This document shows positions 56,110 through 64,000 of a stretch of DNA of 64,000 nt, one piece after another. The translations under genes and the position numbers were made by a program. Each line of letters opens with the position of its first letter. Position 1 is the first letter of the stretch. The notes beneath the pieces were generated by a model. The model was given only the letters and a program-made list of their open reading frames with translations, was not told the DNA's origin and did no database searches. Location: positions 14,706 to 78,705 of the forward strand of contig WTWZ01000006.1 in NCBI GenBank assembly GCA_009773765.1. The letters are read 5' to 3'. This stretch comes from Prolixibacteraceae bacterium. Lineage in GTDB: Bacteria; Bacteroidota; Bacteroidia; Bacteroidales; Prolixibacteraceae.

Positions 56110-57065
56110 CGGTTTGCGGCCGTGCCCGACGTTTGGGCGCTCAGCCCGTCTATGATGCCTTCGAGCGTGGTGGTTTCGCCAATATTGCCACGGTATATCC
56201 GGCTGTATTTCACAAACCCCTCAACATTTACCACCTGGGCAAGGGTAACCAGGCGGGCATCCTTGCGTTTTTCCAATCTGGAATAATCCTGGTTTAAATT
56301 GGCCCAGTCTATCTTTCCTTCATGTTTACGGGGCCTTCCTTTTCTTCCGGTTTGTTCTCCGCGGAACAGGTACTTCAGGTCGGCATCGTCGCGCAAGCGG
56401 CTAATCAAATGCATTTCTATCGCGAGCACTTTGTCAACAAATGGTTTCTTTGCAAAAAAAGCATCAGCGACAACATAAGTTGATAATTGTAACAAGGTGT
56501 CTTTGCGCTCAAACAAAACATTACCGTACCAATCCAGCAGGTTTTCATCTGACTTGGGATCGCCTTTGCTCCCCGGTGTCTGAACGGCTTCGAGGTGAAA
56601 TGCAAAGTCGTTATCGACATCAATTGCAGCTATCCCACTGATTTCAAGTCCCCATTTGGAGGCTTGGGCACATCCCGGCCAATATCTGTCAACTCCGGGA
56701 GTTAGCTTTCCATATTTGCTGATATAACTGGGGTCGAATGCAATTACAAATCGTCCGCTTCCGTTTGAGATGGCTAATTGTTTATTGAATTCCATAAAGT
56801 CAAATGGTTTTTCGAACTGTTGCCGGTATCGTTGTTCACAAAATTGTCCATATCTTTCGAGCTGAAAAAAGTTGATTCGGCCTTTGATACTTAAGAAAAG
56901 CATAAAGACTTCAATCATAAAATCTTTTCTCCACTTGTTGATATTTGCTGTTTTGTCTAACATGCTATATATTAGCTGTTTATAAGATATATACCCTTTG
57001 AGAATCATACTTGAAATGGATCTGGTAAATTCTCTTAAGATACTGATTCTCGGGGGTTTTATCAA
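56100..57065 (-). pseudogene. Transposase N-terminal part, fused to IS1634-like sequence
   Basis: The open frame begins at a TTG (57065); more likely starts are the ATGs at 57008 or 56960 (MLDKTANINKWRKDFM). Residues to about 260 read as an IS4-superfamily transposase: FVIAFDPSYISKYGK with the first catalytic Asp, DRYWPGCAQASKWGLEISG, YVVADAFFAKKPFVDKV with the second Asp, and LISRLRDDADLKYLF. After GRPRKHEGKIDWANL the sequence becomes IS1634-like (YSRLEKRKDARLVTLAQVVN, YRGNIGETTTLEGIID), ending at a stop after GTAANRWW. Having a second-Asp strand here and another in the downstream part indicates a join of two different transposases. Confidence 0.65.
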
Positions 57066-57123
57066 ACAAAAATCAAATTAATTTATTGACAATCAATTGT
57101 TTATATTAATAATTAACGGAGTA

Positions 57124-57155
57124 TTGTTTTTATTAAAGTATAAAATATATCTTTG
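57124..57155 (+). promoter_or_regulatory. Predicted Bacteroidota promoter for the 57180 gene
   Basis: TATCTTTG at 57148-57155 matches the -7 consensus TAnnTTTG exactly, with TTG at 57124-57126 upstream. The start codon at 57180 would be only about 20 bases from transcription start. Confidence 0.5.
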
Positions 57156-57179
57156 AAAGCATTAAATTTGTATTAATAC

Positions 57180-58955
57180 ATGAAATTATTCGAGAATCAC
57201 TCTTTTCATATCCCCGTACTTGGCGTTGGTTATTCAATTGATACTCCCGTTAATGTGGCGCATTACGGTATTTCGTCGGTAATCTCGCTGGTTGACGACT
57301 CCACCATGGAGAAGATGCGCGAGTTTTACAGCAACAAATTCGATATTCCATTTAAAAAAATTACGAAGGAAGTTGAGGATTTCAGGGCAAAGCGAATTAC
57401 ATCGTACCTGAACCTGATTGACGAAATTGTTAAACGCAAAGTTGCAGAACTAAAAAGCAGCGCAACTCATGCAGGAGTAGAGATTGAGAAATATGTAAAT
57501 ATGTTGCCCGATTCATCGGCCATAAAGAAAAAATTTAACCTGGCAAAAATAAGCCGTGGGGCCGCCGAAGAATTTTCGAAATGGGTAAATGAAAAGCTTC
57601 ATGTGGGTTCTATCGATGTAAATATCATGACAAAACTCGACAAGGTAAATTCAAAAAACGGGATTGAATTACCGGTTGAATATAACGATGCACATGCAGC
57701 GCTGCGCGGCTATGCAAACAGCGGGCTTACCTCATCGCTTGTGCTTTCTGCCGGAATGAGCCCGCGCCTTTACAGTTACCTCGAAAATTTCAGGGATTTT
57801 TTCCCCGATGTGAACGGGTTTATCAAAAAGAAAATCATCCTGAAAGTGAGCGATTTCCGATCGGCGCTGGTACAGGGAAAAATATTTGCCGGCAAAGGTT
57901 TGTGGGTTTCTGAGTACCGCATTGAATCTGGCGTGAACTGTGGCGGACATTGTTTTCCGACCAACGGTATTTTGTTTGGGCCAATTCTGGAAGAGTTTAA
58001 AAAGAACCGCGACTTGCTATTCGGGACCTGTATTGAAATGTACAAATCTGCTCTTCATAAAAAGGAAATCAGGCAGCCCGCCGAAACTCCCGAACTGAAA
58101 GTTACTGCCCAGGGCGGGGTAGGGACAACCGAGGAACATCAGTTTTTGCTGAATCATTATGGAATGGACAGTGTTGGCTGGGCAACCCCTTTTATGCTGG
58201 TTCCCGAGGTTATCAGTATCGACACGGAAACCCTCCATATTCTGGCTGATGCAAAAGAAGACGATTTGGTTTACAGTGGTTTGTCGCCGTTGGGTGTGCC
58301 GTTTAACACGGTAAAAGGGGTGTCGATGAGTTTGCATAAGGCAGAACTGGCAAAAAACGGGAAACCCGGTTATAGTTGTACCAAAGGATTTTTGAAATAC
58401 AACACCGAATACACTGAAAAGCCCATTTGCACATCTTCGCGGCAATATCAAACCCTCAAGCTGAAAGAGTTGGAGGAACTGAATCTGCCGGAAAAAGAAT
58501 TTAAAATGGCTTTTGAAAAAATCACAGAAAAGGAATGTTTGTGCAACGGATTAAGCACATCAGCGCTTGAATCGAAAAATATTCATGTAAAGCCCATTGA
58601 AAAAGTTACTGCTTGTCCCGGCCCAAATCTCGCCTGGTTTTCAAAGGTATCGACTTTAAAAGAGATGGTTGGCCATATCTACGGGCGGATAAACCTGCTT
58701 GATAACCGTTATCGTCCGCACATGTTTTTAAAAGAATTAAACATGTACCTCGACATTTATAAAGAGCGGATGGAAAATTTCATGAGAAACCAGGGGGATT
58801 TAAAAGAAATGAAACTGTTACAGTCTTTTCAGCAGAACCTGAATGAGGGCATTAACTATTACCAATTGCTTTTTGCCGAAAAGAAAAAGGAAGTTATTGA
58901 AGATTTGGAAAGGATGCTGAACAGATATCCGGTTCTTAATTACACATTCAAATAG
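57180..58955 (+). CDS. Uncharacterised 591-residue protein with conserved-looking Cys motifs
   Basis: I do not recognise a named family. There is no signal peptide or membrane helix, so it is cytosolic. The N-terminal half reads like an alpha/beta domain (FHIPVLGVGYSIDTPVNVAH, HYGISSVISLVDDS). The centre has SGVNCGGHCFPTNGILFGPI and TAQGGVGTTEEHQFLL. The second half has GYSCTKGF, KECLCNGLS and TACPGPNLAWF. Eight or more Cys residues in short motifs suggest an Fe-S cluster or zinc site. Glycine-rich loops such as VTAQGGVGTTEE recall flavin or nucleotide binding in TIM-barrel oxidoreductases. A redox enzyme is a guess. The C-terminus is a long helix. It has its own predicted promoter and no operon partners. 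Confidence 0.7.
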   Translation: MKLFENHSFHIPVLGVGYSIDTPVNVAHYGISSVISLVDDSTMEKMREFYSNKFDIPFKKITKEVEDFRAKRITSYLNLIDEIVKRKVAELKSSATHAGVEIEKYVNMLPDSSAIKKKFNLAKISRGAAEEFSKWVNEKLHVGSIDVNIMTKLDKVNSKNGIELPVEYNDAHAALRGYANSGLTSSLVLSAGMSPRLYSYLENFRDFFPDVNGFIKKKIILKVSDFRSALVQGKIFAGKGLWVSEYRIESGVNCGGHCFPTNGILFGPILEEFKKNRDLLFGTCIEMYKSALHKKEIRQPAETPELKVTAQGGVGTTEEHQFLLNHYGMDSVGWATPFMLVPEVISIDTETLHILADAKEDDLVYSGLSPLGVPFNTVKGVSMSLHKAELAKNGKPGYSCTKGFLKYNTEYTEKPICTSSRQYQTLKLKELEELNLPEKEFKMAFEKITEKECLCNGLSTSALESKNIHVKPIEKVTACPGPNLAWFSKVSTLKEMVGHIYGRINLLDNRYRPHMFLKELNMYLDIYKERMENFMRNQGDLKEMKLLQSFQQNLNEGINYYQLLFAEKKKEVIEDLERMLNRYPVLNYTFK

Positions 58956-59004
58956 TTCAGGGTCCGGGGCTCGGGGTTCAAGTTGCCGTATCTGCTTTGG
59001 CCGG

Positions 59005-59190
59005 GACATGGGCTGCTTTTGCCCGTTACGTTTCATAAATGCACCTATCTGGGCAGGGCTACGGCTGATTCCCGTCTTTGTCCCGATCAGGGTTTTTGCT
59101 TCTACTGGGCCCATGGGAGGCCGTTATGTAAATGGTTTCAGGATACCCGTTGAATATAGATTTAACCTGCTCTTGTTTGTACCATAATTG
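59005..59190 (-). pseudogene. IS630-family transposase relic
   Basis: On the minus strand two adjoining frames give QEQVKSIFNGYPETIYITAS and then VEAKTLIGTKTGISRSPAQI, with GAFMKRNGQK. Together these match the helix-turn-helix region of IS630-type transposases (AxxLIxExTGIxRSPTQIRxFLKRxG). A frameshift lies near 59110-59120. No catalytic DDE part remains. The flanking gap has a G-rich CCGGGGCTCGGGGTTC array at about 58960-58985 next to the upstream stop; otherwise 59191-59321 shows only the probable ppc promoter region. Confidence 0.55.
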
Positions 59191-59321
59191 TATTGGGAAA
59201 GGGCACCAAAACCCCCTTGTTTATAAAACATTATCCATTCTGAAAGAATTGAATTGATTTTGCCGTATTTTCAGCCTCGATTTATTCTTTCAAATTACAG
59301 CAGAAAACTAAATCTGAAAAT

Positions 59322-62084
59322 ATGGCTCAACTTGATACGCTGAAAATACAACTCGGAAAACCCTATTTCGACCTTGAATTTCTTTTAAATTGTTTTAAGG
59401 AGGTTTTAACTGAAAACAATGAACCGGAACTTGCCGCCTGCATTCCGTGGATTTCAAAACCTTATGACTACTCAGGGATTGAATTCAACCAGAAACATTT
59501 TCACCTGTATTCTGTTTGTTTTCAGTTGCTTAACCTTGCCGAAACCAACGGTGCGGTGCAGAACAGGCGCAAAAATGAAGAGAAAAATTCGCTAAGTTCA
59601 ATTAACGGATTATGGGCGAAAAGTCTGGAAATTTTGAAAAACGAGGGCTTAACTGAAACCCGGATTTCATCAATCTTCGGCGAAATTGATGTACAGCCAG
59701 TGTTAACCGCCCACCCCACCGAAGCCAAACGCCCGGTAATACTGAAAAAATACCGCGAACTTTATCTCTTGCTGGTGCAACGTGAAAATTCGATGTACAA
59801 CTTTTACGAAATGGAGGAAAACAGGAACGAGATTAAACGGGTACTTATCTCCATTTGGTTTACCGATGAATATTACATTGAAAAACCAAAAGTGGAAACC
59901 GAACTCGACAATGTAATCCATTATTTTGTAAATGTATTTCCAGAAATTATCAGCCTGTTAAACCGAAGGCTCATTCAGGCATGGGAATTTTCAGGGTTCG
60001 ATAGCTCGAAACTGGTTGAAACCAACAATTTTCCGCAGTTGCGTTTTGGGACATGGATTGGCGGCGACCGCGATGGGCATCCGCTTGTTACTGCTGAAGT
60101 AACGCAAAACACACTGTTAAAACTTCGTTTACATGCTTTCCTTGTTCTAAAGGACCAACTTTACAAATTAGCCGAAAACCTTAGCTTTTACTTCGATATT
60201 CACCAGTTCCCTGAACAAATTTCGGAACGGTATAATGAAATGATTGCCGAATTGGGAAGCGAATCGAAAACGATTGTAACCGCCAACCGGAACGAGGCAT
60301 TTAAACTTTTCGTATTGTTCCTCATCGACAAGCTGCCGGTTAACATTGGCAAAACACAGTCGTTTGAACTGATCGAAAAAAAAGGCAGTTATCAGCATTC
60401 GGAACAATTAATCAGCGATTTGGAATGCCTGAAAATTGCGCTGAAACAACACGGTGTTCCGGCGTTGGCCAACCATGCCGTTAACAATGCCATTCAAATG
60501 GCGCGCACGTTTGGCTTTCATTTGGCCGAACTCGATATCAGGCAAAACAGCGCTTATTACGAAAAGGCATTATTTCAAATCATCAGCGAATCGAAAACAA
60601 TTAAAACCGGTGCTGAAGATATTTCAGCCGCTGAAAAAGTAAAAATCATTCAGGGCGAATTAAAATCAAACCGGCCATTTATTAGGGACCAAAACAATTT
60701 GCCCGACGAATCGAAAAGTGTGCTGGAGTGTTTCAAAGTTTTGCAAAACCACATTGCCAATTGTTCTTCGCGGCCGATTGGTTCCCTGATTGTGAGCATG
60801 ACCCGCAACGCGGCCGATTTACTGACAGTTTATATTTTGGCCCGCGAAGCCGGACTGACATTTTTTGAAGTTACACTCGTGATTAAACTGCACGTGGTTC
60901 CTCTGTTTGAAACTATTGCTGATTTAATTGCCAGCCCCGCAATTATGGAAGAATATTTCAGTCTGCCCGAAGTGCAAAACAGTTTGGAATACCAGCGAAA
61001 AGAGCGAAACAGGCAGCACAAAATTCAGGAGGTGATGATTGGGTACAGCGACAGCAACAAAGACGGTGGATTTCTGGCCAGCACGTGGTACTTGTACAAA
61101 GCGCAGAAAGAGATTGCCGAAGTGGGAAAAAAGTACGGTGTTCAAATTAAATTCTTCCATGGGAAAGGAGGTTCAATCAGCCGCGGCGCAGGCCCGGTGC
61201 ATTGGTTTATGCAATCGCTGCCCCACGGTACGCTTACCGGAAAACTCAAAATAACCGAGCAGGGCGAAACCATTGAAAAGAAATTTGCCAACAAAATAAA
61301 TGCCGCTTACAACCTCGAACTGATGTTGGCCAGCGCCACAATGAACACACTGCTTCACAAAAAAGAGCAGCATAACGAATATGAGGTGGCCGGAATTCTG
61401 GAATACCTGGGAAGCGAAAGTTACAAATTCTATGTGCAATTACTTCAAAACGAACATTTTCTTGAATTTTACCAGCAAGCTACCCCCATCGATGTGATTG
61501 AGGAAAGCAAAATCGGTTCGCGCCCGGCACGGCGTACAGGCAAACGTACTTTAGCCGATTTGCGCGCTATTCCCTGGGTTTTTAGCTGGGGGCAGTCGCG
61601 GTACCACATCACCAGTTGGTACGGAGTGGGTTCGACTTTGGAAAAAATGCTCACCGAACATCCTGAAAAATACAAAAAACTGAAAGGGATGATTCGCAGC
61701 AGCCAGTTTGTACAGTATGTACTCACCAATATCGACACAAGCCTGGCCAGCACCGACGAGGAAATCATGAAAATGTATGCGCAACTTGTAGAAAATCAGG
61801 TTGTTAGAACCACCATTTTAAATCAGCTTTTAACCGAACTGGAAAAAACCAGGAGGTTAATGCAGGAATTGCTGGGACGGCCGATGCAGGAACGACGGAA
61901 AAATCATTACCACTCAACAGCGCTCCGCGCCGAAGCGCTTGACATTCTGCATAAAAACCAAATCGAGAAATTAAAACGGTGGAGAGCCGGCAATGGTAAA
62001 AATCAGGAAGAAAAAAGCAAATTGCTGAACCAGTTGCTGATTTCGGTAAATGCCATTGCCAATGCAATGGGAACGACAGGGTAA
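59322..62084 (+). CDS. ppc: Phosphoenolpyruvate carboxylase
   Basis: This 920-residue enzyme carboxylates PEP to oxaloacetate, refilling the TCA cycle. Its motifs are VLTAHPTEAKRPVI (catalytic His), GGDRDGHPLVTAEV, MIGYSDSNKDGGFLASTW, FFHGKGGSISRGAGP and GSRPARRTGKRTLADLRAIP with WVFSWGQSRY. The length is standard for bacterial PEPC. The C-terminus ends GTTG, near the usual NTG ending of the family. It is single on the plus strand, 107 bases before the oxidoreductase gene. It suits the nearby TCA genes functionally, although they are not in one operon. Confidence 0.97.
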   Translation: MAQLDTLKIQLGKPYFDLEFLLNCFKEVLTENNEPELAACIPWISKPYDYSGIEFNQKHFHLYSVCFQLLNLAETNGAVQNRRKNEEKNSLSSINGLWAKSLEILKNEGLTETRISSIFGEIDVQPVLTAHPTEAKRPVILKKYRELYLLLVQRENSMYNFYEMEENRNEIKRVLISIWFTDEYYIEKPKVETELDNVIHYFVNVFPEIISLLNRRLIQAWEFSGFDSSKLVETNNFPQLRFGTWIGGDRDGHPLVTAEVTQNTLLKLRLHAFLVLKDQLYKLAENLSFYFDIHQFPEQISERYNEMIAELGSESKTIVTANRNEAFKLFVLFLIDKLPVNIGKTQSFELIEKKGSYQHSEQLISDLECLKIALKQHGVPALANHAVNNAIQMARTFGFHLAELDIRQNSAYYEKALFQIISESKTIKTGAEDISAAEKVKIIQGELKSNRPFIRDQNNLPDESKSVLECFKVLQNHIANCSSRPIGSLIVSMTRNAADLLTVYILAREAGLTFFEVTLVIKLHVVPLFETIADLIASPAIMEEYFSLPEVQNSLEYQRKERNRQHKIQEVMIGYSDSNKDGGFLASTWYLYKAQKEIAEVGKKYGVQIKFFHGKGGSISRGAGPVHWFMQSLPHGTLTGKLKITEQGETIEKKFANKINAAYNLELMLASATMNTLLHKKEQHNEYEVAGILEYLGSESYKFYVQLLQNEHFLEFYQQATPIDVIEESKIGSRPARRTGKRTLADLRAIPWVFSWGQSRYHITSWYGVGSTLEKMLTEHPEKYKKLKGMIRSSQFVQYVLTNIDTSLASTDEEIMKMYAQLVENQVVRTTILNQLLTELEKTRRLMQELLGRPMQERRKNHYHSTALRAEALDILHKNQIEKLKRWRAGNGKNQEEKSKLLNQLLISVNAIANAMGTTG

Positions 62085-62190
62085 GAAATGTGGTAATGCG
62101 TGAATGCGATAATGCTGCAATGAAGCAGTAAAACTTTGATTTTTAGATTAGCAGAATTTTAACAGCATTAATTAATAAAAAAACATTCCT

Positions 62191-63504
62191 ATGAACTCTA
62201 ACCGCAGAAATTTTATCAGAACATCCACCCTTGTAACTGCAGCATTCGGGGTATTTCCATCCATTCTAAGAGCAGGTCCGGCCAACGAAAAACTGACAGT
62301 TGGGCTAATTGGTTGCCTTGGCATGGGTTTCAGCAACTTAAAAGCATTTTTGAAACAACCCAATGTTGAATGTGGCGCTTTGTGCGATGTTGACCAAAAT
62401 GTACTCAACGAACGGGCTGCGGAAGTGGAAAAACTGCAGGGCAAAAAACCGTTGCTTTACACCGATTACCGAAAGTTGCTTGAAAATAAAGACATTGATG
62501 CAGTAATTAACGCAACGCCCGACCACTGGCACGCGTTGATTGCCATAAACGCAATGGAAACCGGAAAAGCGCTTTACACCGAAAAACCGCTGGCCAACTC
62601 CATTCAGGAGTGTAATTTAATGGTTGCCGCCCAAAAACGATACAAAAGCGTGGTTCAGGTGGGGCAATGGCAGCGCAGCGACCCGCACTGGAAAGCGGTA
62701 GTTGATTACATACATGCCGGGAATATTGGCCGCATACGCTCGGTTCGCGCCTGGTCGTATGTGGGGTGGAAAGGATCAATTCCGGTTGTGCCCGATTCTG
62801 TTGTTCCCGCCGGGGTTGATTACGATTTCTGGCTGGGCCCGGCCCCAAAACGCCCGTTCAACAAAAACAGGTTTCATTTTACATTCCGCTGGTACTGGGA
62901 TTATGCAGGACGCTTACTGGCCGACTGGGGCGTTCACCTTCTCGATTATGCACTTTTCGGGATGGACCAGTATGTACCCAAATCGGTAATGGCAACCGGC
63001 GGAAAATATGCTTTCCCCGACGATGCCATGGAAACACCTGATACCTGTATGGCGGTTTACGATTTTGGCGATTTTGGCGTTTTGTGGGACCACACCATCG
63101 GAATTTACGGTGCAAACTACGGAAACCGCGGACATGGAGTGGCTTTTGTTGGCGAATGGGGAACGCTTGTGGCTGACAGAAGTGGCTGGGAGGTAATTTC
63201 TGAATCTACAAGTGTTTCAGCAAAAAAAGATTTTATAAAGGTACCGCTTCAAAAAGGTACAGGGAAAGGTTTGGATTTACATGTCGCCAATTTTATCGAC
63301 TGTATAAAAACAGGTGCAAAACCCAACTGCGACATTGAAACAGGAGCCCACATCGCCCGAATTTCACACCTCGGGAACATCTCCTACCGTTTGGGGCGAA
63401 AAGTTTTCTGGGACCCGGTAAAGCAGGAATTTAAAGGCGATGCCGAAGCCAATAAAATGGTTTATGCCAATTACCGGGCGCCATGGGTATTGCCTAAAGT
63501 GTAA
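62191..63504 (+). CDS. Tat-exported Gfo/Idh/MocA family oxidoreductase
   Basis: This 437-residue protein starts with a twin-arginine signal, NRRNFIRTSTLVTAAFGVFP, then a Rossmann fold (LTVGLIGCLGMGF, ALCDVDQN) and the family motif LYTEKPLANSIQE. The C-terminal alpha/beta domain has RWYWDYAGRLLADWGVHLLD. The Tat signal implies that it is exported folded with its NAD(P) cofactor bound, as in glucose-fructose oxidoreductase-like or glycosidase-like members (GH109-type). The substrate is probably a sugar or sugar derivative. It is followed by the GNAT gene 21 bases downstream. Confidence 0.9.
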   Translation: MNSNRRNFIRTSTLVTAAFGVFPSILRAGPANEKLTVGLIGCLGMGFSNLKAFLKQPNVECGALCDVDQNVLNERAAEVEKLQGKKPLLYTDYRKLLENKDIDAVINATPDHWHALIAINAMETGKALYTEKPLANSIQECNLMVAAQKRYKSVVQVGQWQRSDPHWKAVVDYIHAGNIGRIRSVRAWSYVGWKGSIPVVPDSVVPAGVDYDFWLGPAPKRPFNKNRFHFTFRWYWDYAGRLLADWGVHLLDYALFGMDQYVPKSVMATGGKYAFPDDAMETPDTCMAVYDFGDFGVLWDHTIGIYGANYGNRGHGVAFVGEWGTLVADRSGWEVISESTSVSAKKDFIKVPLQKGTGKGLDLHVANFIDCIKTGAKPNCDIETGAHIARISHLGNISYRLGRKVFWDPVKQEFKGDAEANKMVYANYRAPWVLPKV

Positions 63505-63524
63505 TGTTTTGAATCATATTCCAC

Positions 63525-64000
63525 ATGGGATTTAATATTTTGCAAATCAGTTTTAAAAAAATAGAATCGAAACCGGAATTAGAGGCCATAAAAAACCTCT
63601 ATATCACTGCATTTCCGCCCAATGAACGAAGGGAATTTGATGAACTCAAAAAGCAGGTTTATAATGGAGCGTGCCATATAAACCTGATATTGATAGGTGA
63701 AAAAATTGCCGGTTTTATCATTCTCTGGAATTTTACCGGATTTGTTTTTCTGGAACATTTTGCCATCGTCCCCGAACTGAGGGGACAGGGAACAGGAGAG
63801 AAGGCAATTGCCGAAATTAAAACCCGTTTTCAAAAAACCATAATTCTCGAAACCGAACCCCCGGTTGATGAATTGAACAGGCGAAGAATCAGGTTTTACG
63901 AACGAAACGGGTTCCACATACTGAAACGCACCTATTTTCAGCCTTCTTATGGAGGAAATAAACCCGAGGTTGATTTAACACTGATGAGTACAAATCCTGT
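63525..64000 (+). CDS. GNAT family N-acetyltransferase, 3' end cut by window edge
   Basis: The frame is open for 158 codons from the ATG at 63525 to the window end. The acetyl-CoA binding segment is EHFAIVPELRGQGTGEKAI (motif A, with the QGTG loop), followed by RRIRFYERNGFHI (motif B). The substrate is unknown. Little should be missing, since GNAT proteins of this type have about 160-180 residues. It closely follows the oxidoreductase gene and may share its transcript. Confidence 0.88.
   Translation, partial: MGFNILQISFKKIESKPELEAIKNLYITAFPPNERREFDELKKQVYNGACHINLILIGEKIAGFIILWNFTGFVFLEHFAIVPELRGQGTGEKAIAEIKTRFQKTIILETEPPVDELNRRRIRFYERNGFHILKRTYFQPSYGGNKPEVDLTLMSTNP

Larger units (their letters stand above)
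55138..57065 (-). mobile_element. Degenerate insertion sequence, probably chimeric (IS4-type and IS1634-type parts)
   Basis: Two overlapping minus-strand reading frames encode transposase halves. The upstream part up to about codon 262 (near 56280) looks like an IS4-superfamily transposase of one Bacteroidota group. The downstream part looks like an IS1634 transposase. A frameshift separates them at about 56100-56130. I could not identify terminal inverted repeats or a target duplication at either side, which fits a recombined or decayed element. Confidence 0.65.

Noticed and set aside
56100-56130. Programmed -1 frameshift joining the two transposase frames
   Set aside because: The offset fits -1, but no slippery heptamer aligns with the zero frame in the overlap, and the protein is chimeric anyway; decay is simpler.
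61511-61550. SRPARRTG-encoding GC-rich stretch in ppc as another palindromic insert
   Set aside because: This motif is a conserved part of PEP carboxylase, not an insertion.

Overview
The window looks like a chromosomal segment of a Bacteroidota bacterium, probably class Bacteroidia near the Marinilabiliales/Prolixibacteraceae; this placement is inferred from gene content. Supporting signs are A-rich leaders instead of strong Shine-Dalgarno sites, TAnnTTTG-type promoter elements, a two-component regulator propeller kinase, mitochondrial-type TCA enzymes, an alpha-L-fucosidase, and many short GC-rich palindromes in a background of roughly 40% GC. Both edges cut genes: a response regulator on the left and a GNAT acetyltransferase on the right.

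Layout. 1-6943: a response regulator fragment, then a co-directional set of lipoprotein, ABCG-like ABC protein, RsbW-like kinase, STAS antagonist, sensor kinase and single-domain response regulator. 7075-10904: RtcB RNA ligase (minus), an exported NIF3-like protein and enolase. 11030-21277: a polysaccharide locus. A tandem GH26-like protein and an acyltransferase run on the plus strand. Converging on them are a TIM-barrel glycosidase, a giant GT2 synthase fused to two glycosidase-like domains, gmd and fcl. 21278-22540 is non-coding or decayed. 22541-40140 (minus) is a tightly packed signalling operon: MpaB-like oxygenase, methyltransferase, a 1795-residue Ser/Thr kinase-ATPase-GAF-histidine kinase, a TPR kinase, a FIST sensor protein, a soluble kinase, a second TPR kinase and a beta-propeller kinase. 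It contains no response regulator. 40434-46869 holds small membrane and housekeeping genes, a frameshifted RAYT transposase between inverted REP-like arms, an ion channel, a Ca2+/Na+ antiporter, a phosphoesterase and a cupin. 46944-48263 is a fucosidase. 48374-54726 is a TCA operon: aconitase, two unrelated isocitrate dehydrogenases and citrate synthase. 54885-57065 has small gene relics and a broken, apparently chimeric transposase. 57180-64000 holds a cysteine-rich unknown protein, an IS630 relic, PEP carboxylase, a Tat-exported Gfo/Idh/MocA oxidoreductase and the GNAT fragment.

Most notable signal. All six histidine kinases in the window carry in-frame GC-rich palindromic insertions in the same two loops of the ATPase domain. 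These flank one conserved beta strand as an inverted pair. Further hairpin inserts occur at the C-terminus of three kinases, inside the copy of two, and in the dimerisation region of one. The same type of repeat also lies between genes at 29291-29320. The pattern resembles invasion of a paralogous kinase family by protein-tolerated palindromic elements, followed by recombination among paralogues. The second notable system is the GT2-GH26 fusion locus, which may make and trim an undescribed exopolysaccharide.
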